DNA of 64,000 nucleotides from Verrucomicrobiota bacterium (lineage in GTDB: Bacteria > Verrucomicrobiota > Verrucomicrobiia > Limisphaerales > J093): NCBI GenBank assembly GCA_027493615.1, contig JAOSKK010000039.1:433683-497682 (forward strand), written 5' to 3'. The notes beneath the pieces are model-generated. The model was not told the DNA's origin. It did no database searches and worked only from the letters and a program-made list of their open reading frames with translations. The position numbers and the translations under genes were made by a program. Shown piece by piece: positions 43,736 to 51,765 of this stretch; the first letter of the stretch is position 1; each line of letters begins with the position of its first letter.

Positions 43736-45224
43736 TTCCCTTCCTGCGCCGCCTGTTCCCGCCGCCGCTGAAGCGGCGGTCCGGCAACCAACCGCCGCCG
43801 GTGGCAAACACCGCCGCCCCGACGGTCACGCCTGTCCGGCACTACTTCGAGGCGTTGAACGTGGTGGACCATCGGACGCCGATCCCGGCCACGGGCCTCT
43901 ACGTTCACCGCCTGCTGTCGAAGTTCAACCGCCTGCAACTGGCGAGCGTCGCCCGCTACCTCTGGGACAACGTCGGCCTGGTGTTCTACGCCACCGACCT
44001 GGTCGCCAATTACTCCACGCCCATGATCCCACGGGCGGCCACGCTGGATCGGAAGTGGAACGAGGCCGCCAACGCCCTGTTCGATGACTGGGCGGACCGG
44101 GCGGACTTCACGGGTCGGTTCGACTTCTGGGACCTGCAACGGCTGGGGTCCTTCTACCTCGACACCGACGGCGAGGTCTTCGCGCTGTGGACCGATGAAG
44201 CCGGATTCCCACAGATCCAGCTTCTGGAGTCCTGGCGGATCGACAAACCCACCATCGCCGATGACCGCATCTTCGATGGCATCCAACTCGACACGCAGGG
44301 CCGGGTGCTGGGCTACTGGCTCGACGGGGAGACCCTGCTCGACGCCAACGCCCTGGTCCACCTGTTCGATTTGGAGCGGTACACCCAGTACCGGGGCATG
44401 AGTCCGATTCGCCGCGGAGCGAATGACATGCGGGACGGCAACGACATCAAGGGGTTTCAGAAAGTGCTGTCGAAGCTCTCGACCGTCCTGACCCTTGCCA
44501 TCCAGGGTGCGCCGCTGGAAGAGAACCCCTGGGGCAGCCCGCCCGAACCCGCGGGCGAGACCCCAACTGAAGAAGAACCGCCCGCCGAAACCAACGCCAA
44601 CAACGCAGCTTCACCGTGGCCGACTTGGTCGCGGGCGACATTCCGACGGTGCCGGAAGGCCACGAGTTGAAGCAGGTCAACACGCCCAGCGCCCCGGCCA
44701 ACAACATCGAGGTCATCAGCTACCTGGCGGGGTGCTTCGTGGCGGGCATGGGCCTGCCGCCCGCCTTCTTTCTCGACGAGAAGCTGACCGGCCCCAACCA
44801 GCGTGCGGTCAACGGCAAGGCGCAGCGGAAGTTCGACCGCCGAAAGCAAGTGGCAGCGCGCCTGGGGCGGTCGGCGTGGCAGCGCGTGGTCGCCAGCGCC
44901 ATCACGTCCGGGGCATTGCCTTCGACCGACGGTTGGGCGCGATGCGACTTCATCGGTCCGTCCAAGATCACCATCGACGCGGGGCGGGAGATGGCCCAGG
45001 AGCGCGAAGACGTGGCGCGGGGCCTGATGAGCCGTCGGGACCATTACGGCAACCGGGGCCGGTCCTGGCGGCGGGAGACCGACCAGGTGTTCGAGGAAAT
45101 TGACTACATCCTGGACCGGGCGAAAGCGGTCGCCGCCGAACACGGCATCCCCATCGAAACGGTCATGGCCAGCTTCGGTCTGTCGGCGGCGAAGGGGGTG
45201 CGGCGGAGGGCGAAAACAAAATGA
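43732..45224 (+). CDS. Portal protein, lambda gpB-like (one frame break)
   Basis: About 498 residues joined; frame break near 44610. Recognisable pieces: ATLDRKWNEAANALFDDWADRADFTGRFDFWDLQRL, ESWRIDKPTI, VHLFDLERYTQYRGMSPIRRGANDMRDGNDI, and after the break NIEVISYLAGCFVAGMGLPPAFFLDEKLTGPNQRAV and SRRDHYGNRGRSWRRETDQVFEE. These match lambda-type portals that form the dodecameric DNA entry ring. The TGA stop belongs to boundary repeat copy 4. Confidence 0.85.
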
Positions 45225-45238
45225 AGCGTAACGTTCCC
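45222..45238 (+). repeat. Boundary dyad repeat, copy 4
   Basis: TGAAGCGTAACGTTCCC; its TGA is the portal stop codon, and a GTG lies seven bases after its end. Confidence 0.7.
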
Positions 45239-45245
45239 GACTCCA

Positions 45246-46099
45246 GTGACGATGCAGAAAAGCCTTCTGACGATGCTGGCGACGCAGGTGCCCCTGATTG
45301 AGGTGAGAGCCGCACAGGCCCTCTTTCGCGAGAGCCTTCAGCCGACACTGGGCGAACCTGATTCCCGGCGCAAGGTGCGGCAGGCGTTGGCGCCCGCGCC
45401 ACGGTAGAGAACGGCATCGGCGTGCTCGAAATCAGCGGTGTCCTCGCCTACCGGCCCGACCTCGGCGAGATGTTCTTCGACGGGTTCGAGGACAGTGCCG
45501 AAGTGCTGTCCGCTTTCCGCCGCATCGAAGCCGATCCCGGGGCCAAGGCTATCGTCCTAAACGTCAACTCGCCCGGCGGGTTCAGCGTGGGCGGGGCGGA
45601 GATCGCCGACGCGGTCTTCAAATCCGCCAAGCCCACCGTGGCCTGGGTCGGTGGGATGATGTGTTCTCTGGCCTACTGGATTGGTTCCCAGGCATCCGCC
45701 GTCGTGTCCACCCGGAGCGCGATGGTGGGCAGCATCGGGGCCTATGTCTCGGTCGTGGACTTCCATCGGATGCTGGCCAATGCCGGCATCGAAGTGAAGG
45801 TGTTCACGAACAAGGAGGGGACCTTCAAAGCGGCGGGGATGCCGGGCGCACCCATCAATGATGACCACGCCGCCGAGTTCACCCGTCAGGCGCAGCGGTC
45901 CTTCGACGTGTTCCGCGCCGATGTCCTGCGCGCCCGTGAAGGCGTTCCCGATGACGCGATGCAAGGCCAGGTGTTCGACGGGCACCAGGCCAAGCGCCAG
46001 GGGTTGGTGGATGCCCTCGGAGACCTCGATTACGCCAAGGCGGTCGCCCGCCGTTTGGCAAAAGGTGGCAGGTCCGGCTCGGACTCAGGCTCGGACTGA
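45246..46099 (+). CDS. S49/ClpP-type prohead protease (one frame break)
   Basis: About 284 residues from GTG 45246 (ATG 45252 is possible); frame break near 45390. Catalytic Ser is in MCSLAYWIGSQA, with the following MVGSIGAYVSVVDFHRMLANAGI, and the Lys in GQVFDGHQAKRQGLVDALG, as in S49 signal-peptide-peptidase-like phage proteases (lambda gpC). It would cleave the portal or scaffold during head maturation. Its stop lies in boundary repeat copy 5. Confidence 0.85.
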
Positions 46100-46113
46100 A
46101 GCGTAACGTTCCC
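46097..46113 (+). repeat. Boundary dyad repeat, copy 5
   Basis: TGAAGCGTAACGTTCCC; its TGA is the protease stop codon. The next start (ATG 46133) is 19 bases on, with AGAGA near it. Confidence 0.7.
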
Positions 46114-46132
46114 GCTCAACCAAAAGAGACCT

Positions 46133-46564
46133 ATGGCTGACAAGATCACCATCCCGGACCAGGAAGACATCCTGGCCATCAATGAACGGCTCACCGCCGA
46201 CAACCAGCGGCTGACCGCGGAACTGACCGCCGCGACCGAACTCCTGGAAGCCGCCCAAGCACAGACCACGGCGGCCACGCAACGTGCCGACGCATTGGCC
46301 AGTCGAATCGGCCCGCTCGAAACCGCCGCGAAGGTGGCGGGCGAGGAACTGACCCGGCTGAAGGCGGAGAACGCCCAACTGACCGCCAAGATGGCGAACT
46401 TCAATGTGGCGGTGGCGGCGGAGGTTCAGAAGCTGGGCCTGCGTCCCAAGGCCGCCGAACACAAGGAACAACCCGCGACCGCGGACCTGACCCCCACCCA
46501 GCGCGTGCTGGCGGCCAAGGGCGTCGGTTCCCTCGCCGAACTGGCTGCCAAACGGCAGTCGTAA
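46133..46564 (+). CDS. Coiled-coil protein, probable scaffold
   Basis: 143 residues. Residues 15-110 are a continuous charged heptad-like helix (NERLTADNQRLTAELTAATELLEAAQAQ, EELTRLKAENAQLTAKM). The end has LTPTQRVLAAKGVGSLAELA. Place between protease and major capsid protein is where scaffolding or head-decoration genes lie. Identity rests on position and coiled coil. Confidence 0.6.
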   Translation: MADKITIPDQEDILAINERLTADNQRLTAELTAATELLEAAQAQTTAATQRADALASRIGPLETAAKVAGEELTRLKAENAQLTAKMANFNVAVAAEVQKLGLRPKAAEHKEQPATADLTPTQRVLAAKGVGSLAELAAKRQS

Positions 46565-46600
46565 CCCCTCCGACCCAACCCCAACAACACGGATACCCCT

Positions 46601-47626
46601 ATGCCCACGACCATCAGCGATCTTTGGATTCCCGACATTTGGCTCCAAACCATGCGGGAAAAGCAGGCCACCTTCCCGGTCCTGCTCAATTCGGGCGTCG
46701 TCGTCGATAACCCCCGCGCCTCGGAACTCGCGTCCGGGCCGGGCGAAGTCGCGGTGATCCCCTTCTTCAAGGACATCACCGACCAGGATGACGAAATTCA
46801 GGTCGAGAACGCCGAGCCGGCCGTGGACAACAAGATCACGTCGGGCCAGATGAAGGCCGTCGCCTGCAACCGGGTGTGCAAGAGTTCGGCCACGGCGTTC
46901 GCCGCACAACTCTCGGGCGAACGCCCCGTCGAGGAGATCATCGCCCAGATGGTTCAGCGCCGGCTCAAGCAGCGGCAGAAGACTCTGCTCGCGATGGTGC
47001 GCGGCGTGTTCGGTTCCGCCGGCGCGTCCGGCGTCGCCGCTCCCTTGAAGGCCGTCCGCGTGGACGCCTTCGATGAGTCGGGCGACGGCGCGACCGCCGA
47101 CCAGTTGATGAGCATCGAACTGTTCATCCACGCCAAAAGCCTCATGGGCGAACTGGCTGATGACCTCATGGACGGCGCCCTCTGGCTGCACCCCACGATC
47201 CTGGCCGCGCTTGAACTGGCCGATGAAACCAGCTTCTCGAAAGCGTCCCAGGGTCCCTGGACGGTGCGCACCTACCGGGGCATCCCGATCTACACCAGCG
47301 AATCGCTGGTCCGCGCCGGCACCACCAACGGGTTCGTGTATGACACCTACCTGCTCGCCAAGGGGATCATCGCCCGCGGTGAGAAGCCGCAGAAGACCGA
47401 CGTGGTGGACGTGGCCGCGCTCCAGATGGAGCGGAAGTTCGGGCTCAACAACGAGATCATCTACGACCGGACCCGGTTCGTGATGCACTTGAACGGAACG
47501 AAGTGGGTGGGCACGCCCGCCGCCGAGAGCCCGAGCAACGCCGAACTGGGCACCATCGCCAACTGGAACCTGGTGCTGGCGACCGCCAACCGCGTGGGTG
47601 CCATCTGCATCCGCACCAACGGATAG
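46601..47626 (+). CDS. Major capsid protein
   Basis: 341 residues. ISDLWIPDIWLQTMREKQATF at the start, a decreasing polar stretch with VAVIPFFKDITDQDDEI, then LFIHAKSLMGELADDLMDGALWLHPTILAALEL, YRGIPIYTSESL and the end RFVMHLNGTKWVG. This is the layout of lambda gpE/HK97-fold capsid proteins, intact and with a normal length. It lies after protease and scaffold as expected. Confidence 0.85.
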   Translation: MPTTISDLWIPDIWLQTMREKQATFPVLLNSGVVVDNPRASELASGPGEVAVIPFFKDITDQDDEIQVENAEPAVDNKITSGQMKAVACNRVCKSSATAFAAQLSGERPVEEIIAQMVQRRLKQRQKTLLAMVRGVFGSAGASGVAAPLKAVRVDAFDESGDGATADQLMSIELFIHAKSLMGELADDLMDGALWLHPTILAALELADETSFSKASQGPWTVRTYRGIPIYTSESLVRAGTTNGFVYDTYLLAKGIIARGEKPQKTDVVDVAALQMERKFGLNNEIIYDRTRFVMHLNGTKWVGTPAAESPSNAELGTIANWNLVLATANRVGAICIRTNG

Positions 47627-47632
47627 CCCGCC

Positions 47633-47839
47633 ATGAGCACTCCCAAAGTCGATCCCTACCCGGAACCCGTGGCGTTGACGGCGCTGGACCTGAAGCGCGT
47701 CCAGCGCATGCAGGTCGAGAAGGGCCGGGACGCCCGGCTTCGTCGGCTGGCCCGGCGCAACCGTGACGTGGCCTGGCTACTGAACCAACCCCAGCAGCCC
47801 GCCACCGCCAAAGCCAAGAAGGCGAAAGAAGGCGCGTGA
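47633..47839 (+). CDS. Small phage head gene
   Basis: 68 residues, basic and helical (LTALDLKRVQRMQVEKGRDARLRRLARRNRDVAWLLNQ). It starts seven bases after the capsid stop and overlaps the next start by four. Position resembles small head-completion proteins. Function unknown. Confidence 0.6.
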   Translation: MSTPKVDPYPEPVALTALDLKRVQRMQVEKGRDARLRRLARRNRDVAWLLNQPQQPATAKAKKAKEGA

Positions 47840-48168
47840 CGATCATCGAACAGTGTCGCTTGGCCGGCATCCGCGCCCACTTGCTGGTGCGCGGGCGTCG
47901 CCTGACCCACGTCCGCAGCGGGACCGAGTTCACGGCGTTGGCCGACCACGCGCCGGGATTCAAGGCGGCTCCGGCGGCGGAAGGCGAGTATGCCTTCGGC
48001 CCCGAGGAACGCAGTCAGGACAGCTTCTACGCGCTGCGCGAGGGCCTGCCCAAGGTCGCCGTCGGCGATGAACTGACCAGCGAGGGCGGAAGCCATCGCG
48101 TGGTGGCGGTCGAGGACACGCCCAACAACCTGATGGTCCGGTTCACGGTGGAGGTCGGCCATGCTTGA
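47836..48168 (+). CDS. Head completion/connector protein
   Basis: 110 residues, mostly beta (LVRGRRLTHVRSGTEFTAL, FGPEERSQDSFYALREGLPKVAVGDELTSEGGSHRVVAVEDTPNNLMVRFTVEV). Size, fold type and place between capsid and the HK97-gp10-like gene fit a head stopper. Overlaps the next start by eight bases. Confidence 0.6.
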   Translation: MTIIEQCRLAGIRAHLLVRGRRLTHVRSGTEFTALADHAPGFKAAPAAEGEYAFGPEERSQDSFYALREGLPKVAVGDELTSEGGSHRVVAVEDTPNNLMVRFTVEVGHA

Positions 48169-48883
48169 TCTCACCGTCCAGACCCGCGAGTTCAACGACG
48201 CGGTGAGCCGCTACGTGGTGGCGCTGGGCAAGGACGCCCGCCAGGCGGTGCGGCATCAGTCGATGCTCCTGGGCAGGCGCCTGATCCAGTACACCCCGCC
48301 CGCTACCCGCGCCCAGGGCCGCAAAGCGGTGGCTCGCGACATCCAACGTGCAGTGACGCCGCTGCGCGTGGCCGACTTCGAGAGCCGCGGCATCCGCAAG
48401 CTGATCCGGGAGCGTGCGTACTCCGCCCTGGAAGCGGTGCTCGCCAAGTTCAAGAGCGGGCCGTTCGCCCGGTTCTTCGTGAAGCCGTTCAGCCCGGAGT
48501 TGCACACGTCCAAGCGCGACTCGCGCGGGCGGGTACGAAAGTCGGCCAAGGTGGCGACCCCTGACGCGACCGAAGTCCGGGACTACATCCGCCAGGTTCA
48601 GGAGCGGGTGGGCCGGGGCAAAGCCGGTTGGGTGAAGGCGGTGACGCAGTTGGGCGGCAGCGTGCCCGAGTGGATGGCGCGACATGCCGGCACTGGTTCG
48701 GTCGAGGACCGGACGCAGAGCGTCGCCCCCTATGTGCGGATGTTGAACCGCAGCGAGTGGGCGGCGGACCCGGAAGTGAACCGCGTGCTGTCCCAGGCGT
48801 TCCGTTCCCGCCGCCGCGACATGGTCACGTCCATCGAGAAGGCCGCTGCTGCCGCCGCCCGCAAAGGAGGCTTTCGCCGATGA
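48161..48883 (+). CDS. HK97 gp10/minor tail Z-like tail completion protein
   Basis: 240 residues. Helical N-terminus (REFNDAVSRYVVALGKDARQAVRHQSMLLGRRLIQYTPPATRAQGRKAVARDI) with the phage gp10-type pattern of a helix followed by a proline turn. VAPYVRMLNRSEWA and a basic C-terminus (SRRRDMVTSIEKAAAAAARKGG). Probably joins head and tail. The stop overlaps the next ATG. Confidence 0.65.
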   Translation: MLDLTVQTREFNDAVSRYVVALGKDARQAVRHQSMLLGRRLIQYTPPATRAQGRKAVARDIQRAVTPLRVADFESRGIRKLIRERAYSALEAVLAKFKSGPFARFFVKPFSPELHTSKRDSRGRVRKSAKVATPDATEVRDYIRQVQERVGRGKAGWVKAVTQLGGSVPEWMARHAGTGSVEDRTQSVAPYVRMLNRSEWAADPEVNRVLSQAFRSRRRDMVTSIEKAAAAAARKGGFRR

Positions 48884-49338
48884 ACCTCTGGGAGATTCAA
48901 GCGGCGGTAAAGGCCGGGCTGGAAGCCCACCCGACGTTGGCCGGGGTTCCCGTGCTGCTCGATGACGGGACCTACGAACGCACGCCCGGACGCGAACAGG
49001 CGCTCAAAGCCGAAGGCGTGGTCATGGTCGTGTGGCAAATCGCCAGTTTCGCCATCCCGGCGCTCGCCAATGACGGCGTCGCGGCCCTCCTGGTGTACGT
49101 CCCCGTGGTCATCGAGGAGAACGTCGAGCGTAACCGGCACGGCGGGTTGGGCCTGCCCTGGGAAAGGCTCCTGCAATGCGGCCTGGAAGCGCTCAGTGGG
49201 CGCAAGGGGCGCTTCGAGTTCCAGATGTACGACCCGGCCTGGCAGAACCTCGGCAAGGTCGATGGCACCAACCGGATTGTCCTCAACCTGCTCACCACGG
49301 CCTACGTGAAGCCTCTGACCACCACCGGAACCCTATGA
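48880..49338 (+). CDS. Tail terminator-like protein
   Basis: 152 residues from the ATG at 48880. WEIQAAVKAGLEAHPTLAGVPVLLDDGTYER, VMVVWQIASFAIPALANDGVAALLVYVPVVIEENVERNR and RIVLNLLTTAYVKPL give an alpha-beta pattern seen in tail-terminator proteins of long-tailed phages. Ordered after the gp10-like gene, as expected. Family call is by position. Confidence 0.55.
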   Translation: MNLWEIQAAVKAGLEAHPTLAGVPVLLDDGTYERTPGREQALKAEGVVMVVWQIASFAIPALANDGVAALLVYVPVVIEENVERNRHGGLGLPWERLLQCGLEALSGRKGRFEFQMYDPAWQNLGKVDGTNRIVLNLLTTAYVKPLTTTGTL

Positions 49339-49664
49339 AGCGCGTCGAGACGTTGCACCGTTTGTCCTGGGTGGCGGTCGCCCTCTGGCTCGCTGCCTGC
49401 CTGTCGCTGGTCGCCGCCACCACCGAGGCCGTGGACCCGATCCTGCGCGCCGCCGACGTGGCGCGGGAAAAGGACATCGTCTGGCTCAGCCTGGTCACCG
49501 CCATCGTGTCGCTCCTGTTCAGCGCCTGGCTGGTGCGCCAGATGGTGAATCAGGCGACGGCGACCCTCACCACCATCAACGCCCTGACCGAAGAGCTTCG
49601 TTCGCGTCCCTGCTTCTACCGTGAGGCGGAGCGCGAACGCGAACACCACAACCGCAAACCATGA
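49335..49664 (+). CDS. Two-helix membrane protein, holin candidate
   Basis: 109 residues from the ATG at 49335. Two transmembrane helices: VAVALWLAACLSLVAAT at about 13-29 and DIVWLSLVTAIVSLLFSAWLV at about 47-67; the tail is charged (YREAEREREHHN). The layout fits a holin or an exclusion protein. It lies inside the tail operon and overlaps its neighbours by four bases. No endolysin gene is close, so holin is only a possibility. Confidence 0.5.
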   Translation: MKRVETLHRLSWVAVALWLAACLSLVAATTEAVDPILRAADVAREKDIVWLSLVTAIVSLLFSAWLVRQMVNQATATLTTINALTEELRSRPCFYREAEREREHHNRKP

Positions 49665-50170
49665 AGACCACACTCGCCCTCCTCCCCATCGCGCTGATCG
49701 CCCTGGCCGTCGGCTGCAAGACGCTGCCGGACTGGGTCACACCCTCCCGCGTCGAAACGGTGACGCGCCTGGCCGCCTACTCGTCGGCGAAGGCGCTCCT
49801 GATCAAACAACCGGACGCCCGTGCCCAACTTGAGAAAGCCCGTGACGGGTTCGCCGCCTTGGCAGCCTCCGAGAAGTGGGACATCGCCACGGCGGCGAGC
49901 ATCGCCGCGACCAACGGCCTGGACTGGTTGTCCAGCTCGGAGGGTAACCTCGCCCTGACCGGCGGGGTGATGTTCATCGACCTGATCCTGGGCAAGCAGG
50001 TTGAACTCTCCGGGGACGCGAACGTGCGCGCCTTCATTGTCGGTGCTCGCTCTGGCCTCGACCTGGCCCTGACCGCCAAGCCGACGGCGCTCACGCGCTC
50101 CGCCACGCCGGCTGCCGATCCCACCTACCAGCGCCTCCTCAAGGAAGCGCAAGCCACCCGCACCCGATGA
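49661..50170 (+). CDS. Phage-encoded lipoprotein
   Basis: 169 residues. Signal peptide with lipobox (LLPIALIALAVGC, Cys19), then a helical domain (VETVTRLAAYSSAKALLIKQPDARAQLEKARDGFAALA) and LALTGGVMFIDLILGKQVEL. Lipoproteins in tail operons can be spanin components or superinfection-exclusion proteins. With the preceding membrane gene it could form a lysis or exclusion pair. Confidence 0.6.
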   Translation: MKTTLALLPIALIALAVGCKTLPDWVTPSRVETVTRLAAYSSAKALLIKQPDARAQLEKARDGFAALAASEKWDIATAASIAATNGLDWLSSSEGNLALTGGVMFIDLILGKQVELSGDANVRAFIVGARSGLDLALTAKPTALTRSATPAADPTYQRLLKEAQATRTR

Positions 50171-50388
50171 ACATCGAACTGCTCCAAGACCACTGGGTGA
50201 ACGGACGGAAGTTCGCCCCCGGCACCATCCTCGATTTGCCCGAACCGGCTGCCCGCAACCTCATCGAGGCGGGCGCGGCTCTGGCTCCTGACCAGCCGAC
50301 GCCGCCCCGCTCGCACCGGCGGCGGCTGCGGCAGGCCGACGCGGAGACCCCGACCGAAACGCAACCCGAAACCCCGGACAGTAACTGA
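50167..50388 (+). CDS. Small phage protein
   Basis: 73 residues: a short folded part (MNIELLQDHWVNGRKFAPGTILDLPEPAARNLIEAGAAL) and a disordered threonine/proline tail. The folded part resembles small phage proteins annotated only as DUF in tail operons. It overlaps the lipoprotein stop by four bases. Confidence 0.55.
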   Translation: MNIELLQDHWVNGRKFAPGTILDLPEPAARNLIEAGAALAPDQPTPPRSHRRRLRQADAETPTETQPETPDSN

Positions 50389-50391
50389 CCT

Positions 50392-51141
50392 ATGCCTACT
50401 CCCATCACCCTGGGCCACATCGAAGCCCATGAAAAACTGACCGCCCGCCTGTTCGTGCAACCGTCAGGCGAGAGCGGCTACCTCGACTGCGGCAACGTCG
50501 CCGACTACAAGCACGCGCCCGAGAAGCAGTACAAGACCCGGATGGTCGCCGAGGGCGGCTTCCGCCGGGTCAACGACGAGCAACTCGACACGGTCCATGA
50601 CCGTTGGGAGTTCACGCTCGATGAGATGGACGTGTTCAACCACCGGCTGCTGCACCTGGCGCAGGCCCCGACCGGCATCGCCCAGGCGGCCGTCACCGCC
50701 CCGGCGGGGACCGCGACGCTGACCAACGTCACCAAGGGTCGGTGCTACTTCGTCGGCGCGGTCGGGCTGAACACGGTCGTCGTCAAGAAGGACGTCACCA
50801 CCCTGGTCGAGGGGACCGACTACACCATCGACTTGAACGCCGGGGTGCTGACGGTGCTGCCGGGCAGCGGCCCGGTCGTGGATGGCGATGACCTGAGCCT
50901 GACCTTCGGCCACAGCGCCCAGAGCTTCGAGAGCTACACGGCCAACAGCCAGGTGCTGTTCCGGGGCGCCATCAAGATCCTCGAAACGAATCAGTTCAGC
51001 GGCGTGCCGCTGCGCGAGGTCGCCTTCACCGGTTGCCTGACGGTGACCGCCTGGCCCGAACAGACCGGCGAGTTCGGCAAGTACACCGTGCGCGCCACCC
51101 CGACCTCGGCGCCCACGATCAAACGCCGTTACCAGCCCTGA
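50392..51141 (+). CDS. Major tail tube protein
   Basis: 249 residues, beta-rich (ITLGHIEAHEKLTARLFVQPSGES, WEFTLDEMDVFNHRLLHLAQAP, YFVGAVGLNTVVVKKDVTTLVEGTDYTIDLNAGVLTVLPGSG, FRGAIKILETNQFSGVPLREVAFTGCLTVTAWPEQTGEFGKYTV). Length and place just before the frameshifted chaperone and tape measure fit a siphovirus tube subunit. Confidence 0.7.
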   Translation: MPTPITLGHIEAHEKLTARLFVQPSGESGYLDCGNVADYKHAPEKQYKTRMVAEGGFRRVNDEQLDTVHDRWEFTLDEMDVFNHRLLHLAQAPTGIAQAAVTAPAGTATLTNVTKGRCYFVGAVGLNTVVVKKDVTTLVEGTDYTIDLNAGVLTVLPGSGPVVDGDDLSLTFGHSAQSFESYTANSQVLFRGAIKILETNQFSGVPLREVAFTGCLTVTAWPEQTGEFGKYTVRATPTSAPTIKRRYQP

Positions 51142-51199
51142 CGCGGGATGAACCACCGGGGGTCGCCGCGTCAGGCGGCCCCCGATCAACTGGAGCGCG

Positions 51200-51762
51200 A
51201 TGGAAACCGAACTGGAACTGCTCGACCCCGTGCGGGTCGTGGACATCGGGACCGAAAAGGTCCAAGTGCGGGAACTGCGCTGGGTGGACACCCTGCGGTT
51301 CCTCGAGAAGCTGGCCCACAGCATCGAACACGTGCTCGGCGCGCAGGCGGTTGGCCCAGACGGGTCCTTCCGTCTCAATGCCGAGAAGTTGCGTGAAGCG
51401 GCGCTCTCCAGCGGAGAGCTGGCCAATACGCTGCTGGCGAAGGCCACCGGCCTGCCACAGGAGCGGCTGGACGCGCTGTCCGCCTCGCAGGCGCTCACCC
51501 TGCTCGAAGCGGCGGTCCAAACCAACTTCCGGGAGGACCTGCTGGGAAAATTCCGGGGGGTGGGGCAGTCCCTGCGCGGCGTTTTCACCGTGACCGCGAA
51601 CGCCCGCTGACCCGCGCCGTCGATTTCCTGGTCTGGCAGGGCTACCCGCCCGCGTGGGTGATGGGACTGACACTGCGTCAGTTCCTGGCGTTTCTCGACG
51701 CCGCTTCCAAGCGCACCGCGCTGGCGGGCAAGGCGCTCGCCTCGGGCCTGCTGGGGACCTGA
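51200..51762 (+). CDS. Tail assembly chaperone, frameshift product
   Basis: The zero-frame product runs 51200-51610 (136 residues: VRVVDIGTEKVQVRELRWVDTLRFLEKLAHSI, LLEAAVQTNFREDLLGKFRG). A -1 shift at GGGAAAA (51544-51550) enters a frame that is open to 51762, giving a longer product of about 187 residues ending TRAVDFLVWQGYPPAWVMGLTLRQFLAFLDAASKR. This mirrors lambda gpG/gpGT: two products in a fixed ratio that chaperone the tape measure. The stop lies three bases before the tape measure ATG. Confidence 0.75.
51544..51550 (+). promoter_or_regulatory. Programmed -1 ribosomal frameshift site GGGAAAA
   Basis: In the zero frame the heptamer is read G GGA AAA, the correct X XXY YYZ phase. Lambda uses GGGAAAG at the same place in gpG. 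A GC-rich stretch (TTCCGGGGGGTGGGG) follows and could support pausing. The -1 frame is free of stops to 51762. Confidence 0.75.
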
Positions 51763-51765
51763 TCC

